This document shows positions 7,398 through 19,083 of a stretch of 19,466 nt of DNA, one piece after another; positions within the stretch are counted from its first letter, which is position 1; each line of letters starts with the position of its first letter. Location: NCBI GenBank assembly GCA_002170875.2, contig NHHT02000003.1, positions 13,442 through 32,907 on the forward strand, read 5' to 3'. The position numbers and the translations under genes were made by a program. This DNA comes from Pelagibacteraceae bacterium TMED170. GTDB lineage: Bacteria > Pseudomonadota > Alphaproteobacteria > Pelagibacterales > Pelagibacteraceae. The notes beneath the pieces are model-generated. The model ran no database searches. It saw nothing but the letters and a program-made list of their open reading frames with translations, and was not told the origin of the DNA.

Positions 7398-10300
7398 ATG
7401 GATTTATCTTTTACTCAAAAGAAAAGCATAAGAAAAAACTTTGGTAAACTTGTAGAGGGTTTATCAATACCTAATCTAATAGAGGTTCAAAAAAACTCAT
7501 ACAATGAATTTTTAACTTCTTGCTCTTTAGACAAACAAGTAGAAGAATACTCTAAAGGCGTAAATAAGGTTTTCAAAACAATTTTTCCAATTGAAGATGG
7601 CGCAGACAAATCTACTTTAGAGTATATATCTTATAAATTAGAAAAACCAAAGTTTGATGTCTTAGAATGTAAACAGAGAAGTTTAACTTATTCTGCTTCT
7701 CTTAAAGCAAATTTACGATTGGTCGTTTATGATATTGACCCTGAGAACAATACAAAACAAATTTTATCTGCAAAGGAACAAGAAGTTTTTATTGGAGAGC
7801 TACCTTTAATGACTCCAAGCGGGACTTTCGTAGTTAATGGAGTAGAGAGAGTTGTTGTAAATCAAATGCACAGAAGTCCAGGTGTTTTTTTTGATCATGA
7901 CAAAGGAAAAACTCATTCAAGTGGCAAATTATTATTCAATTGTAGAATTATTCCAAGTAGAGGTTCCTGGTTAGATTTTGAATTTGATCCAAAAGATATT
8001 CTTTATTTTAGGATTGATAGAAAAAAGAAATTGCCAATAACTTCTATTTTATTCGCCCTTGGCCTATCTAAAAATCAAATTATTGAAAATTTTTACAACC
8101 AAGAAACATTTACTTTTGATAAATCTAATAGTTTATGGAACACAAAATTTGAGCCAGAAAATTATAAAAGACCAATTAAACTTTCTCATGATTTAATAGA
8201 CTCTAAAACTAAAAAGAAAATTTTAAATAAAGGAGACAAGTTAAACTTTATTATTGCCACTAAGTTAAAAGATAAAAATATATCTAATATTTTAATATCT
8301 AAAGATGAAGTTATCGGCAAGTATACCGCTATTGATTTGGTTAAAAAAAATGGTGAAATTATTATTAAAGCTGGTTTCGATATAACTGAAGAAATAATGG
8401 ATAATATAATAGCTGAAGAAATTTATACTTTAAAATTAGTTAATATAGATCCAATCAATAAAGGACCTTATTTGTTAGAAACTTTAAAAGTTGAAAAAAA
8501 TTCTAACAAATCAGAAGCTTTGAGTGATATATATAGAGTTTTGCGTCCTGGTGAAGCGCCTAGTGTTGAAATTGCTGAAGAAATTTTTAAAAATTTGTAC
8601 TTTAACAAAGATAGATATGATTTATCAGAAGTTGGACGTGTCAAACTAAATTCTAAACTTAATTTAAAGTCAAAAACTAAAGAAACCATTCTTAAAAAAG
8701 AGGACATAATAGAAATTATAAAATTTATGTTAGATTTAAGAGATGGAAAAGGCGAGGTTGATGATATTGACCATTTAGGAAACAGAAGAGTGCGATCTGT
8801 TGGAGAATTGGTTGAAAATCAATTTAGAATAGGTCTTTTAAGAATGGAAAGAACCGTTAAAGAAAAAATGTCAACTTTCCTAGAAATTGAGTCTGCAATG
8901 CCTCAAGATTTAATAAATGCTAAACCAATAACTACATCATTAAAAGATTTTTTTGCAACCTCACAACTTTCTCAATTTATGGATCAAACAAACCCTTTAT
9001 CTGAAATAACTCATAAAAGAAGGGTGTCTGCTTTAGGACCTGGTGGATTAACAAGAGAAAGAGCAGGATTTGAAGTCAGAGACGTTCATCCAACACATTA
9101 CGGAAGAATCTGTCCTATAGAAACTCCTGAGGGACCGAATATCGGATTGATAAACAGTTTAGCAACTTATTGTAGAGTAAATAAATATGGATATATTGAA
9201 AGTCCTTATAAAAAAATTATTAATCAAAAGGTTTCGAATGAAATTGTTTATTTGTCAGCTATCGAAGAAGAAAAATTTACGATAGCTCAAGCTAATTCAA
9301 CAATCAACAAAGACGGATCATTTGCAGAAGAATTAGTTTCGTGTAGAAAGAATCTTAATTTTCTTTTATCTACTAAGGAAAGCATTGATTACATAGATGT
9401 ATCTCCAAAACAATTAGTTTCAGTTGCGGCAGCATTAATTCCCTTTTTAGAAAATGATGATGCCAACAGAGCGCTAATGGGTTCTAATATGATGAGACAA
9501 GCAGTACCACTTTTAAAACCTGAATCTCCGTTGGTTGGAACGGGGATCGAATCAGATGTTGCCTTAGACTCTGGTGTTACTATTGTAGCTAAACGTAACG
9601 GAGTAGTAGACAAAATAGATGGTAAAAGAATAGTAGTTAAGGCATCAGAAGACAGAGATTTATCAGAGTCTGGTGTAGACATATATAATTTATCTAAGTT
9701 TAAAAGATCAAATCAGAATACTTGCATAAATCAAAAACCACTTGTTAAAGTTGGAGATGTAATAAACGAAGGTGATATTATTGCTGATGGACCAGCAACT
9801 AAGTTAGGGGAGTTAGCTTTAGGAAAAAATGTTACTGTAGCATTCATGCCTTGGCAAGGCTATAATTTTGAGGACTCAATTTTAATTTCAGAAAGATGTG
9901 TGACCGATGATGTTTTTACTTCAATACATATCGAAGAATACGAAGCAATGGCAAGAGATACTAAGTTAGGAGCAGAAGAAATAACTAGAGATATTCCAAA
10001 TGTAAGCGAGGAAAGTTTAAGAAATCTTGATGAGTCAGGAGTTGTTTATGTTGGTGCTGAAGTAAAAACTGGAGATATTTTGGTTGGAAAAGTTACACCA
10101 AAAAGTGAGACTTCGTCTAGCCCAGAAGAAAAACTTCTTAGATCAATATTTGGAGAAAAAGCAACTGATGTTAGAGACTCCTCATTAAAACTCCCTTCAG
10201 GAAGTACAGGTGTTGTTATAGATGTAAGAGTATTTAATAGACATGGTATTGAAAAGGACGAGAGATCTTTAGTTATTGAGAGATCTGAAATTGAATCAGT

Positions 10301-11489
10301 CCAAGAAGATAAAAAGGTAGAAGAAGAAATTTTAAATAGAAATATAAAATCAAGAGCTACTGATTTAATCAAAAATAAAAAATTAAACAAACCGTTTAAA
10401 GAAATTAAAGCAGATGAATTAATACAAGCCGAACATTTAGTTAATATTAATTTAAAAGATATATGGAAACTATCTTTTTCACATGAAGAACTTAACAAAA
10501 ATATTTTAAAATTAAAAAAACAGTTTGATGATGCTAGCGAAGATATTAAAAATAGATTTGAAGATAAAGTAATTAAAATTAAACAAGGCGATGATTTATT
10601 ACCTACTGTTATGAAAGTAGTTAAGGTTTTTGTAGCAGTTAAAAGAAGATTAATGCCAGGTGATAAAATGGCTGGAAGACATGGAAATAAAGGAGTTGTT
10701 AGTAAAATTGTACCAATTGAAGATATGCCATATCTATCAAATGGAAAACCTGTAGATATTGTTTTAAACCCACTTGGTGTACCAAGCCGAATGAATGTAG
10801 GACAAATATTAGAAACTCATCTTGGTTGGGCTTGTTCTGAATTAGGTGAACAAATTAAGGAATTGTTAAAAAATTTTGATGCAAAATTTGAGGATGTTAA
10901 AAAGAAACTCAAAGATACTTATGGCAAAGATTATTATGATAAAGTAATAAGTAAATTAAGTAAGAAAGAAATACTTGAATTGGTAGAAAATATTTCTAAT
11001 GGATTGCCTATATCAACTCCTGTATTTGATGGAGCGTCGACAACTGATATTTCTAAAATGTTAGATTTGTCGAGCTTACCTAATTCTGGACAAACAACTT
11101 TATGGGATGGAATAACTGGAGAAAAATTCGATAGACCTGTAACAGTGGGAATTATATATATGTTGAAACTAAACCATTTAGTAGAAGATAAAATTCACGC
11201 TAGATCTACAGGTCCTTACAGCTTGGTCACACAACAACCTTTAGGCGGAAAAGCTCAACTCGGAGGTCAAAGATTTGGAGAAATGGAAGTTTGGGCTTTA
11301 GAGGCCTACGGAGCTTCATACACTTTGCAAGAGATGCTTACTGTTAAATCAGATGACGTTGCAGGTAGAACAAAAGTTTACGAAACTATCGTAAAAGGTA
11401 ATAACAATTTCGAATCTGGTGTACCAGAGTCATTTAACGTTTTAATAAAAGAAATTAGAGCTTTAGGCCTTAACATAGAATTGAATTAA
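7398..11489 (+). CDS. rpoB: DNA-directed RNA polymerase subunit beta
   Basis: This is the beta subunit of core RNA polymerase, 1363 residues, slightly longer than the 1342 of E. coli. The rifampicin pocket lies at about 520-546. There Q526, D529, H539 and S544 correspond to E. coli Q513, D516, H526 and S531, so the usual sensitive residues are present. Downstream is the conserved block [28 protein letters not shown] sits at 1088-1099, and the C-terminal clamp segment includes [12 protein letters not shown]. No Shine-Dalgarno site is present. The ATG follows directly after the attenuator-like hairpin, whose folding could affect initiation. rpoC begins one base after the stop. Confidence 0.99.
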   Translation: MDLSFTQKKSIRKNFGKLVEGLSIPNLIEVQKNSYNEFLTSCSLDKQVEEYSKGVNKVFKTIFPIEDGADKSTLEYISYKLEKPKFDVLECKQRSLTYSASLKANLRLVVYDIDPENNTKQILSAKEQEVFIGELPLMTPSGTFVVNGVERVVVNQMHRSPGVFFDHDKGKTHSSGKLLFNCRIIPSRGSWLDFEFDPKDILYFRIDRKKKLPITSILFALGLSKNQIIENFYNQETFTFDKSNSLWNTKFEPENYKRPIKLSHDLIDSKTKKKILNKGDKLNFIIATKLKDKNISNILISKDEVIGKYTAIDLVKKNGEIIIKAGFDITEEIMDNIIAEEIYTLKLVNIDPINKGPYLLETLKVEKNSNKSEALSDIYRVLRPGEAPSVEIAEEIFKNLYFNKDRYDLSEVGRVKLNSKLNLKSKTKETILKKEDIIEIIKFMLDLRDGKGEVDDIDHLGNRRVRSVGELVENQFRIGLLRMERTVKEKMSTFLEIESAMPQDLINAKPITTSLKDFFATSQLSQFMDQTNPLSEITHKRRVSALGPGGLTRERAGFEVRDVHPTHYGRICPIETPEGPNIGLINSLATYCRVNKYGYIESPYKKIINQKVSNEIVYLSAIEEEKFTIAQANSTINKDGSFAEELVSCRKNLNFLLSTKESIDYIDVSPKQLVSVAAALIPFLENDDANRALMGSNMMRQAVPLLKPESPLVGTGIESDVALDSGVTIVAKRNGVVDKIDGKRIVVKASEDRDLSESGVDIYNLSKFKRSNQNTCINQKPLVKVGDVINEGDIIADGPATKLGELALGKNVTVAFMPWQGYNFEDSILISERCVTDDVFTSIHIEEYEAMARDTKLGAEEITRDIPNVSEESLRNLDESGVVYVGAEVKTGDILVGKVTPKSETSSSPEEKLLRSIFGEKATDVRDSSLKLPSGSTGVVIDVRVFNRHGIEKDERSLVIERSEIESVQEDKKVEEEILNRNIKSRATDLIKNKKLNKPFKEIKADELIQAEHLVNINLKDIWKLSFSHEELNKNILKLKKQFDDASEDIKNRFEDKVIKIKQGDDLLPTVMKVVKVFVAVKRRLMPGDKMAGRHGNKGVVSKIVPIEDMPYLSNGKPVDIVLNPLGVPSRMNVGQILETHLGWACSELGEQIKELLKNFDAKFEDVKKKLKDTYGKDYYDKVISKLSKKEILELVENISNGLPISTPVFDGASTTDISKMLDLSSLPNSGQTTLWDGITGEKFDRPVTVGIIYMLKLNHLVEDKIHARSTGPYSLVTQQPLGGKAQLGGQRFGEMEVWALEAYGASYTLQEMLTVKSDDVAGRTKVYETIVKGNNNFESGVPESFNVLIKEIRALGLNIELN

Positions 11490-11490
11490 T

Positions 11491-14400
11491 ATGGAAAAAA
11501 ATTTATCAAAAAATTTTAGTAATCAAAATATAGCTGCTGAGAACAACTTCAACAGCATCAAAATTACTTTAGCAAGTCCTGAAAAAATTAAATCATGGTC
11601 TTTTGGTGAAATAAAAAAACCTGAAACAATTAATTATAGAACCTTTAGGCCTGAAAAAGATGGATTATTTTGTGCTAGAATATTTGGCCCAGTTAAAGAC
11701 TATGAATGTTTATGTGGAAAATATAAACGTATGAAATTTAGAGGCATAATTTGTGAAAAATGTGGTGTAGAAATAACTAAGTCAAATGTTAGAAGAGAGA
11801 GAATGGGCCACATAGATTTAGCCTGTCCAGTAGCTCATATTTGGTTTTTAAAATCGTTACCTAGTAGAATAGCTCTAGCTATAGACATGAAATTAAAAGA
11901 TGTCGAAAAAGTATTATATTTTGAAAGTTTTATAGTTATTGAACCAGGTTTAACAACTTTAAAAAAGGGAGAACTTTTATCCGAAGAAGGTCTAACGAAA
12001 GCCCAGGAAGAATTTGGAGAGGATGCTTTTACTGCTGGAATTGGTGCTGAAGCTGTAAGAGATATCTTAATAAATTTAGATTTAGAAAAAGAGCAAAAAA
12101 AATTAAGAGACTCATTAACAGAAATTAAATCAAAAGTTACTGAGGAAAGAACAATTAAAAGACTAAAGCTAGTCGAATCGTTTATCTCATCTGGAAACAA
12201 ACCTGAGTGGATGATTTTAACAACAGTACCAGTAATTCCTCCTGAATTAAGACCTTTGGTACCTTTAGATGGAGGTAGATTTGCTACATCTGATCTTAAC
12301 GATCTTTACCGAAGAGTAATAAATAGAAATAATAGACTTAAAAGATTATTAGATTTAAAAGCCCCTGATATCATAATTAGAAATGAAAAAAGAATGCTTC
12401 AAGAGTCTGTAGATGCCTTATTTGACAACGGTAGAAGAGGAAGAGTAATAACAGGAACGGGTAAAAGACCACTAAAATCTCTAGCAGAAATGTTAAAAGG
12501 AAAACAAGGAAGATTTAGACAAAATTTATTAGGCAAAAGAGTAGATTATTCTGGTAGATCGGTGATTGTTGTTGGTCCAGAACTTAAATTACATCAATGT
12601 GGTTTACCTAAAAAAATGGCCTTGGAACTATTTAAACCATTTTTATATGCAAGATTAGATCAGCTAGGATTAGCAACAACAATTAAACAAGCAAAAAGAT
12701 TAGTTGAGAAAGAAACCAACGAAGTTTGGGATTCTTTAGAATATATAATAAGAGAACATCCTGTAATTTTAAATAGAGCCCCTACATTACACAGGTTAGG
12801 TGTTCAAGCATTTGAGGCAAAATTAATTGAAGGTAATGCTATTGAATTACATCCTCTAGTATGTGCAGCTTTTAATGCTGATTTTGATGGAGACCAGATG
12901 GCAGTACATATTCCATTAAGTTTAGAAGCTCAACTTGAGGCAAGAGTTTTAATGATGTCAACTAATAATATATTAAGTCCATCTAATGGAAAACCTATAA
13001 TTGTTCCAAGTCAAGATATAGTTTTAGGAATATACTATTTATCTCAGTCAGGTAAATCAGGAGATAATAAGCCTAAGGGAATATTCTCAAACATACATGA
13101 AATAGAACATGCAATTGAAAGTAAAAATATTAGCTTACATTCAAAAATAATTTCAGTTTTTAATACAATAGATGCGAATGGAAATAAAATTAATCAAAAA
13201 TTTGTAAGTACTGCTGGAAGATTTTTGTTAGCAAATGTTTTACCAAAAAATGAAAAGATTAAATTTACACTTGTTGATAGACTGTTAACTAAAAAGAATG
13301 TTTCAGAGGTTATAGATACAATTTTTAGATTTTGTGGTCAAAAAGAAACAGTTATTTTTTGCGATAGAATTAAAAGCTTAGGATTTAAACACGCTTTTAG
13401 AGCAGGTATTTCATTTGGAAAAGATGATTTAATAATACCTAAAACAAAAGAAAATTTAATAAATCAAACTAAAAAACAAATAGAGGAGTATGAAAAACAA
13501 TATTCTGACGGTTTAATTACTAGAGGTGAAAAATATAATAAAGTTGTTGATGTCTGGTCTAAATGTACTGATACAGTAGCTAATGAGATGATGAAAGAAA
13601 TTTCTTCAGCAGAGAAGATTTATCCCAATGATAGAATTGAAACAAATTCAGTTTATATGATGGCTGACTCAGGTGCTAGAGGATCCCAGGCTCAAATGAA
13701 ACAACTAGCTGGCATGAGAGGACTGATAGCAAAACCATCTGGTGAAATTATTGAAACACCAATTATATCTAATTTTAAAGAAGGTTTATCTGTTTTAGAG
13801 TATTTTAATTCTACTCATGGAGCTAGAAAAGGACTTGCAGATACTGCTTTAAAAACAGCAAACTCTGGATATTTGACAAGACGTTTATGTGATGTAGCCC
13901 AAGATCTTCAAATAACTATGAAAGATTGCGACTCTAAATCATCTATTACTCTTACTGAGATAATAGAAGGAGGTAATATTTTAGTAAGTTTATCAGAAAG
14001 AGTTCTTGGAAGAACTCCTGCCCATAATATTAAACATCCAATTACTGGAGAAATCATTTTAAAAAAGAAAAAACTTATTGACGAACATGATTGTGAACTA
14101 ATAGATGCAGCAGGCGTAAAATCAATCAATGTTTATTCTGTTATAACTTGTGAGTCAAAAAGAGGTGTTTGCCAAACATGTTATGGAAGAGATCTTTCAA
14201 GAGGAAAACTAGTCAGTATTGGTGAAGCGATTGGAATGATAGCCGCTCAATCTATTGGTGAACCAGGAACTCAATTAACAATGAGAACCTTTCACGTTGG
14301 AGGAACAGCTCAAATTAAAGAAGAATCGCAAATAATTTCTCAAACTGATGGAAAACTAAATATTATTAATAAAAATCTTATTGAAGACTCAAAAAAGAAC

Positions 14401-15663
14401 ATAATTGTAATGGGTAGAAATACCCAATTATCCATCGAAGATGAAAATGGTATTCAGCTTGCAATCTATAAAGTTAATTATGGTTCAAAAATATTTTTTA
14501 AAGATGGTGAAAAAATTAAAAAGGGTAAAAAAATTGCTGAATGGGATCCTTACACTTTACCAGTTATTGCAGAAACAAGCGGTACTGTAAATTATATGGA
14601 TTTAATCGAAGGAACTTCTTTGACTGAAACTTTAGATGATGCTACCGGAATATCCTCTAAATCTGTTACTGATTGGAAGTCTTTGACAAAAAATTCAGAG
14701 CTTAAACCTAGAATTACTCTTAGAGATGATAAAGGAGCTGTAATTAAAAAAGCTGATGGAAATGAAGCACGATATTATTTAGTTCCAGATTCTATTCTAT
14801 CAGTAAAAGATGGACAAAAAATCTCTGCAGGAGATGTTTTAGCCAGACTGCCTAAAGAAACTTCTAAAACTAAAGATATCACAGGTGGTTTACCTCGAGT
14901 TGCAGAATTATTTGAAGCAAGAAGACCTAAAGACAGTGCTATAATAGCCGAAAACGATGGAACTATTGAGTTTGGAAAAGAAGTTAGAGGTAAACAAAAA
15001 ATATCCATTATTTCAGCAAAAGGAGAAACTTCAAATTATTTAATTCCGAAAGGAAAACATGTTAATTTTAATCAAGGTGAAAAAATTAAAAAAGGAGAGT
15101 ATTTATTAGATGGCAGTCCTGCTCCTCATGACATATTAAGAATTTTAGGTGTAGAAAAATTAACTGAATATTTTGTTAGTGAGGTTCAAGAAGTCTACAG
15201 GTTACAGGGAGTTGTAATAAACGATAAACATATAGAAACAATTGTAAGGCAAATGCTTAAAAAAGTTGAAATTAAAGAACCTGGTGACTCCGACTTATTG
15301 TTAGGAGAAGTCATAGACTTGTTAGATATAAATTTAATTAATGAAAATTTAGTTAAGAATAACAAAAAGCCCGTTACTTATGAAAGAGTACTGTTAGGTA
15401 TTACGAAAGCATCATTATCCACTAATTCGTTTATTTCAGCTGCTTCTTTTCAAGAAACTACTAGAGTTTTAACTGATGCTTCAATAAAAGGTAAAGTAGA
15501 CTCTCTTCAAGGTTTAAAAGAAAATGTTATTGTTGGAAGACTTGTTCCAGCCGGTACAGGTTTAACTGTAATGGACTGGAATAGTGAAGCAAAAAAACAA
15601 GATAAAGCAAGGCTTGATGAAATAAAAAAACAGCAGTTAGAAAGCCAAGCTACAAGCGAGTAA
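11491..15663 (+). CDS. rpoC: DNA-directed RNA polymerase subunit beta'
   Basis: This is the catalytic beta' subunit, 1390 residues against 1407 in E. coli, in one uninterrupted frame. The N-terminal zinc site is C73, C75, C88 and C91. The active-site loop N-A-D-F-D-G-D at 462-468 supplies Mg-binding D464, D466 and D468. The second zinc site is seen as a Cys in M-K-D-C-D-S-K plus the cluster [11 protein letters not shown]. The bridge-helix/trigger-loop region is intact (G-A-R-G-S-Q-A-Q-M and the stretch through [13 protein letters not shown]). It follows rpoB by one base. No terminator is visible after the stop, so read-through into rpsL is possible. Confidence 0.99.
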   Translation: MEKNLSKNFSNQNIAAENNFNSIKITLASPEKIKSWSFGEIKKPETINYRTFRPEKDGLFCARIFGPVKDYECLCGKYKRMKFRGIICEKCGVEITKSNVRRERMGHIDLACPVAHIWFLKSLPSRIALAIDMKLKDVEKVLYFESFIVIEPGLTTLKKGELLSEEGLTKAQEEFGEDAFTAGIGAEAVRDILINLDLEKEQKKLRDSLTEIKSKVTEERTIKRLKLVESFISSGNKPEWMILTTVPVIPPELRPLVPLDGGRFATSDLNDLYRRVINRNNRLKRLLDLKAPDIIIRNEKRMLQESVDALFDNGRRGRVITGTGKRPLKSLAEMLKGKQGRFRQNLLGKRVDYSGRSVIVVGPELKLHQCGLPKKMALELFKPFLYARLDQLGLATTIKQAKRLVEKETNEVWDSLEYIIREHPVILNRAPTLHRLGVQAFEAKLIEGNAIELHPLVCAAFNADFDGDQMAVHIPLSLEAQLEARVLMMSTNNILSPSNGKPIIVPSQDIVLGIYYLSQSGKSGDNKPKGIFSNIHEIEHAIESKNISLHSKIISVFNTIDANGNKINQKFVSTAGRFLLANVLPKNEKIKFTLVDRLLTKKNVSEVIDTIFRFCGQKETVIFCDRIKSLGFKHAFRAGISFGKDDLIIPKTKENLINQTKKQIEEYEKQYSDGLITRGEKYNKVVDVWSKCTDTVANEMMKEISSAEKIYPNDRIETNSVYMMADSGARGSQAQMKQLAGMRGLIAKPSGEIIETPIISNFKEGLSVLEYFNSTHGARKGLADTALKTANSGYLTRRLCDVAQDLQITMKDCDSKSSITLTEIIEGGNILVSLSERVLGRTPAHNIKHPITGEIILKKKKLIDEHDCELIDAAGVKSINVYSVITCESKRGVCQTCYGRDLSRGKLVSIGEAIGMIAAQSIGEPGTQLTMRTFHVGGTAQIKEESQIISQTDGKLNIINKNLIEDSKKNIIVMGRNTQLSIEDENGIQLAIYKVNYGSKIFFKDGEKIKKGKKIAEWDPYTLPVIAETSGTVNYMDLIEGTSLTETLDDATGISSKSVTDWKSLTKNSELKPRITLRDDKGAVIKKADGNEARYYLVPDSILSVKDGQKISAGDVLARLPKETSKTKDITGGLPRVAELFEARRPKDSAIIAENDGTIEFGKEVRGKQKISIISAKGETSNYLIPKGKHVNFNQGEKIKKGEYLLDGSPAPHDILRILGVEKLTEYFVSEVQEVYRLQGVVINDKHIETIVRQMLKKVEIKEPGDSDLLLGEVIDLLDINLINENLVKNNKKPVTYERVLLGITKASLSTNSFISAASFQETTRVLTDASIKGKVDSLQGLKENVIVGRLVPAGTGLTVMDWNSEAKKQDKARLDEIKKQQLESQATSE

Positions 15664-15699
15664 ATTAAGCAAAAAAACTTCTAAAATTCCTATTAATTA

Positions 15700-15727
15700 T
15701 TGACTTTTATGCTTTCAATGTTAGTTT
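15700..15727 (+). promoter_or_regulatory. Candidate promoter of the rpsL-rpsG-fusA-rpsJ operon
   Basis: TTGACT at 15700-15705 matches the -35 consensus in five of six bases. After 16 bases comes TAGTTT at 15722-15727, a weak -10, followed by GC-rich AGCGC. The region shares the word CTTTTATGC and the downstream ATG-TTA pattern with the tRNA-tuf promoter at 2965-2993. The start would fall near 15734, giving a leader of about 100 bases. The -10 assignment is uncertain. Confidence 0.5.
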
Positions 15728-15743
15728 AGCGCAATTTTGATAG

Positions 15744-15826
15744 TTAGAAGTAAGGTCGTATTTAACCTTAAACACTGACTTAAAAAGCTCTCCAATCGTA
15801 GAGCTTGCCATTATTTCTACTTCAAA
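15744..15826 (+). promoter_or_regulatory. Structured rpsL leader RNA (candidate)
   Basis: Two perfect inverted repeats lie in the leader. TAAGGT 15751-15756 pairs with ACCTTA 15765-15770, and AAGCTCT 15785-15791 pairs with AGAGCTT 15800-15806; each has an eight-base loop. GAAG(TA) from 15747 can pair with (TA)CTTC ending at 15823, and beyond one mismatch TT at 15744-15745 with AA at 15825-15826. This would close both hairpins into a three-way junction ending nine bases before the rpsL ATG. No T-tract follows either hairpin, so a terminator is unlikely. Control of translation by a ribosomal protein (S7 or S12) is a guess from position only. Confidence 0.45.
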
Positions 15827-15834
15827 ATATTAAT

Positions 15835-16206
15835 ATGCCAACAATAAATCAATTGATTAAAAAACCTAGAACTAAACCTATAATGAGGAACAAGGTTCCT
15901 GCATTAGAAAGACAGCCTTTGAAGAGAGGTGTGTGTGTAAAAGTTTATACTACAACTCCAAAAAAACCAAATTCTGCACTAAGAAAAGTTGCCAGAGTAA
16001 GATTGTCAAATGGTTTTGAAGTTACAGCTTATATTGGCGGTGAAGGTCATAATTTACAAGAGCACTCAGTAGTTTTAATTAGAGGAGGACGAGTCAAAGA
16101 TTTACCAGGAGTTCGTTATCATATCTTGAGAGGTAATTTAGATACTCAAGGAGTTGCAAATAGAAAAAAAAGAAGATCTCTCTACGGAACTAAAAAACCT
16201 AAATAA
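15835..16206 (+). CDS. rpsL: 30S ribosomal protein S12
   Basis: S12 sits at the decoding centre of the small subunit and controls fidelity. From the ATG at 15835 the product has 123 residues and begins [10 protein letters not shown], the universal S12 opening. The frame extends upstream to a TTG at 15805, but that extension lies in the leader hairpin and is not S12-like. The decoding loop [10 protein letters not shown] at 41-50 and the later [11 protein letters not shown] segment are unchanged, so the usual streptomycin-resistance substitutions are absent. No Shine-Dalgarno site is seen; the start follows the structured leader. Confidence 0.98.
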   Translation: MPTINQLIKKPRTKPIMRNKVPALERQPLKRGVCVKVYTTTPKKPNSALRKVARVRLSNGFEVTAYIGGEGHNLQEHSVVLIRGGRVKDLPGVRYHILRGNLDTQGVANRKKRRSLYGTKKPK

Positions 16207-16211
16207 CTTTT

Positions 16212-16682
16212 ATGTCTAGAAAAAGAAAAGCTCCTGTAAGAAAAGTTTATCCTGATCCAAAATTTCATTCAGAAGTAATATCAAAGTTTATTAACTCAAT
16301 AATGTACGATGGAAAAAGATCCACTGCTGAAAAAATACTTTACGATGCATTAAACAAAATTCAGAATAAAAATAAAGAAGATCCAATAAAAGTTTTCAAC
16401 ACAGCAATTTCAAATGTAAAACCTAATGTCGAATGCAGATCAAGAAGAGTAGGAGGAGCAACTTATCAGGTTCCTGTAGAAGTAAAATCAAAAAGAGCTC
16501 AAGCTTTAGCATTGAGATGGCTAATGGATGCCACAAGAAAAAGAAAAAATAAAACAATGGCTGAAAAATTATATTTTGAATTATTAGACGCATCTCAAAA
16601 TAAAGGTTCAGCAATTAAAAAAAGAGAGGATACACATAAAATGGCAGAGTCCAATAAAGCTTTTGCACATTTTAGATGGTAA
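16212..16682 (+). CDS. rpsG: 30S ribosomal protein S7
   Basis: S7 nucleates assembly of the 16S rRNA 3' domain and lines the mRNA exit and E site. The 156 residues, rich in Lys and Arg, include V-Y-P-D-P-K-F near 13-19, the conserved [11 protein letters not shown] and the C-terminal K-A-F-A-H-F-R-W. In E. coli S7 represses its operon by binding the rpsL-rpsG gap of about 100 bases. Here that gap is five bases, so the site must be elsewhere or lost. The ATG is preceded by TTTT and lacks a Shine-Dalgarno site. Confidence 0.98.
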   Translation: MSRKRKAPVRKVYPDPKFHSEVISKFINSIMYDGKRSTAEKILYDALNKIQNKNKEDPIKVFNTAISNVKPNVECRSRRVGGATYQVPVEVKSKRAQALALRWLMDATRKRKNKTMAEKLYFELLDASQNKGSAIKKREDTHKMAESNKAFAHFRW

Positions 16683-16688
16683 AATTTT

Positions 16689-18767
16689 ATGGCTGATAAT
16701 AAATATCCTTTAGATAAATATAGAAACATTGGAATAATGGCTCACATTGATGCCGGTAAGACAACTACAACTGAAAGAATTTTGTATTACACAGGTAAAA
16801 GTCACAAGATTGGGGAGGTACACGATGGTGCAGCAACAATGGATTGGATGGAACAAGAACAAGAAAGAGGTATTACAATCACTTCTGCCGCAACAACTTG
16901 CTTTTGGAAAGATCATAGAATCAACATTATCGACACACCTGGTCACGTTGATTTTACTATTGAAGTAGAAAGATCATTAAAAGTTTTGGATGGTGCAGTA
17001 GCAGTTTTTGATGGAGTAGCTGGAGTAGAGCCTCAATCAGAAACTGTTTGGAGACAGGCTGACAAATATAAAGTACCAAGAATATGCTTTGTTAATAAGC
17101 TTGATAGGACTGGTGCTGATTTTTATATGTGTGTTGATATGATCAAGGAAAGACTAGGCTGTAAACCCTTAGTTTTACAATTACCTATTGGATCAGAAGC
17201 TGATTTAAAAGGTGTTGTCGATTTGGTTAAGATGAAAGGTATAGTTTGGCAAAATGAGGATTTAGGAGCCAAGTTTGAAGAGGTTGATATTCCAGCAGAC
17301 TTAAAAGAAAAAGCAGAAAAATATAGAAAAGAATTAGTAGAAGCTGCTGTTGAAGAAGATGAAAAAATAATGGAAGCTTATTTAGAAGGTAAAGAACCTT
17401 CTAAGACAGATCTTATAAAATGTATAAGAAAAGGAACTCTAGGGTTTAGTTTTGTACCTATTACTACTGGCTCAGCCTTTAAAAATAAAGGAGTTCAACC
17501 ACTTCTTGATGCTGTTGTGGATTATCTTCCTAGCCCTAAAGATATCGGTTCTATTGAGTCTACAAAACTTGGAACAGATGAAAAGTTAGTAATGAAATTT
17601 GGAGATAATGAACCATTTTCGGCTTTAGCATTTAAAGTAGCAAATGATCCTTTTGTAGGTTCATTAACATTTATAAGAATTTATTCAGGAACAATTAAAG
17701 CTGCAACCTCTGTTTATAACTCTTCAAAAGAGAAATCAGAGCGCGTAGGAAGAATGTTGTTAATGCATGCGAACAGTAGAGAGGATATTAAAGAAGCAAA
17801 CACTGGGGATATAGTTGCTTTAGCAGGACTCAAACATACTATTACTGGTCACACTCTTTGTGAAGAAGATATACCAATACTTCTTGAACCTATGGAATTC
17901 CCAGATCCTGTAATAGAAATAGCTGTTGAACCAAAAACAAAAGCTGACCAAGAGAAGATGGGAGAAGCATTGGGTAGACTAGCTAAAGAAGATCCATCAT
18001 TTAGAGTTACTTCTGACGAAGAGTCCGGTCAAACAATTATAAAAGGTATGGGCGAACTTCACTTGGATATTATTGTTGATAGAATGAAGAGAGAGTTTAA
18101 AGTTGAAGCTAATATTGGGGCTCCACAAGTTGCTTATAGAGAAACAATTACTGGATCTTCTGAAGTTACATACATACACAAGAAACAAAGTGGAGGTTCA
18201 GGTCAATTTGCTAAAGTTACTTTAAGCGTAGAACCATTAGAACCAGGTAAAGGTAGAGAAGTTGAAAATAAAATTAAAGGTGGATCAATTCCAAAAGAGT
18301 TTATACCTGGTGTTGAAAAAGGAGTTTTAAGTGTTGCCGAAAGCGGTATCTTAGCTGGTTTCCCTGTTATTGATTATAAAGTTACTATTATAGATGGTTT
18401 ACATCACGATGTAGATTCTAGCGTTTTGGCTTTTGAAATTGCTTCTAGAATGTGTTTTAGAGATGCGTGTCAAAAAGCTACATTAAAGTTATTAGAACCA
18501 ATGATGTCGGTAGAAGTAGTTACACCAGAAGACTTTATGGGAGATGTGATAGGTGATTTAAATAGTAGAAGAGGTCAAGTCGCATCTACCGAACCACGAG
18601 GAAACGCAACGGTTATTTCAGCTACAGTTCCCTTAGCTAACATGTTTGGCTATATAAATAATTTAAGATCATCTACTCAGGGTAGAGCCCAATACACAAT
18701 GCAATTTAGTCATTATGATAAAGTTCCACAAAACGTACAAGACGAGGTTACAAAAAAATTAGCATAA
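16689..18767 (+). CDS. fusA: Translation elongation factor G
   Basis: EF-G is the GTPase that drives ribosomal translocation and, with RRF, ribosome recycling. The 692 residues carry A-H-I-D-A-G-K-T at 18-25, R-G-I-T-I-T near 60-65, D-T-P-G-H-V-D at 82-88 and N-K-L-D at 136-139. Domains II-V follow, ending in [15 protein letters not shown]. It is a single complete copy close to the length of E. coli EF-G. It starts six bases after rpsG and lies four bases before rpsJ. In the E. coli str operon tufA follows at this place; here it is absent. Confidence 0.98.
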   Translation: MADNKYPLDKYRNIGIMAHIDAGKTTTTERILYYTGKSHKIGEVHDGAATMDWMEQEQERGITITSAATTCFWKDHRINIIDTPGHVDFTIEVERSLKVLDGAVAVFDGVAGVEPQSETVWRQADKYKVPRICFVNKLDRTGADFYMCVDMIKERLGCKPLVLQLPIGSEADLKGVVDLVKMKGIVWQNEDLGAKFEEVDIPADLKEKAEKYRKELVEAAVEEDEKIMEAYLEGKEPSKTDLIKCIRKGTLGFSFVPITTGSAFKNKGVQPLLDAVVDYLPSPKDIGSIESTKLGTDEKLVMKFGDNEPFSALAFKVANDPFVGSLTFIRIYSGTIKAATSVYNSSKEKSERVGRMLLMHANSREDIKEANTGDIVALAGLKHTITGHTLCEEDIPILLEPMEFPDPVIEIAVEPKTKADQEKMGEALGRLAKEDPSFRVTSDEESGQTIIKGMGELHLDIIVDRMKREFKVEANIGAPQVAYRETITGSSEVTYIHKKQSGGSGQFAKVTLSVEPLEPGKGREVENKIKGGSIPKEFIPGVEKGVLSVAESGILAGFPVIDYKVTIIDGLHHDVDSSVLAFEIASRMCFRDACQKATLKLLEPMMSVEVVTPEDFMGDVIGDLNSRRGQVASTEPRGNATVISATVPLANMFGYINNLRSSTQGRAQYTMQFSHYDKVPQNVQDEVTKKLA

Positions 18768-18771
18768 TTTT

Positions 18772-19080
18772 ATGGATAAACAAAATATCAGAATACATTT
18801 AAGAGCTTACGATAATAAAATTTTAGACTTATCTACAGAAGAAATTGTAAATACAGCTAAGAGAACTGGCGCACAAGTTAAAGGGCCAATTCCACTACCA
18901 ACAAAAATTGAAAAATATACAGTTTTGAGATCCCCACATATTGATAAAAAAAGCAGAGAACAATTTGAGTCTAGAACTCATAAAAGATTGATAGATATTA
19001 TTGAACCAACACCTCAAACAGTAGAAGCTTTAATGAAGTTAGATTTAGCTTCAGGTGTAGACATAGAAATAAAAATATAA
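18772..19080 (+). CDS. rpsJ: 30S ribosomal protein S10
   Basis: S10 (NusE) is a small-subunit head protein and a transcription antitermination partner of NusG. The 102-residue protein has the expected G-P-I-P-L-P-T loop and [13 protein letters not shown] segment. It is normally the first gene of the S10 operon. Here it follows fusA by four bases (ATAATTTTATG), with no room for a promoter or the classical S10 leader through which L4 regulates. It therefore appears to be expressed from the rpsL promoter. Confidence 0.98.
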   Translation: MDKQNIRIHLRAYDNKILDLSTEEIVNTAKRTGAQVKGPIPLPTKIEKYTVLRSPHIDKKSREQFESRTHKRLIDIIEPTPQTVEALMKLDLASGVDIEIKI

Positions 19081-19083
19081 GTT

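Noticed and set aside
15805..15834. TTG start giving S12 a ten-residue N-terminal extension
   Set aside because: It lies in the leader hairpin and the extension is not S12-like; M-P-T-I-N-Q at 15835 is the normal start.
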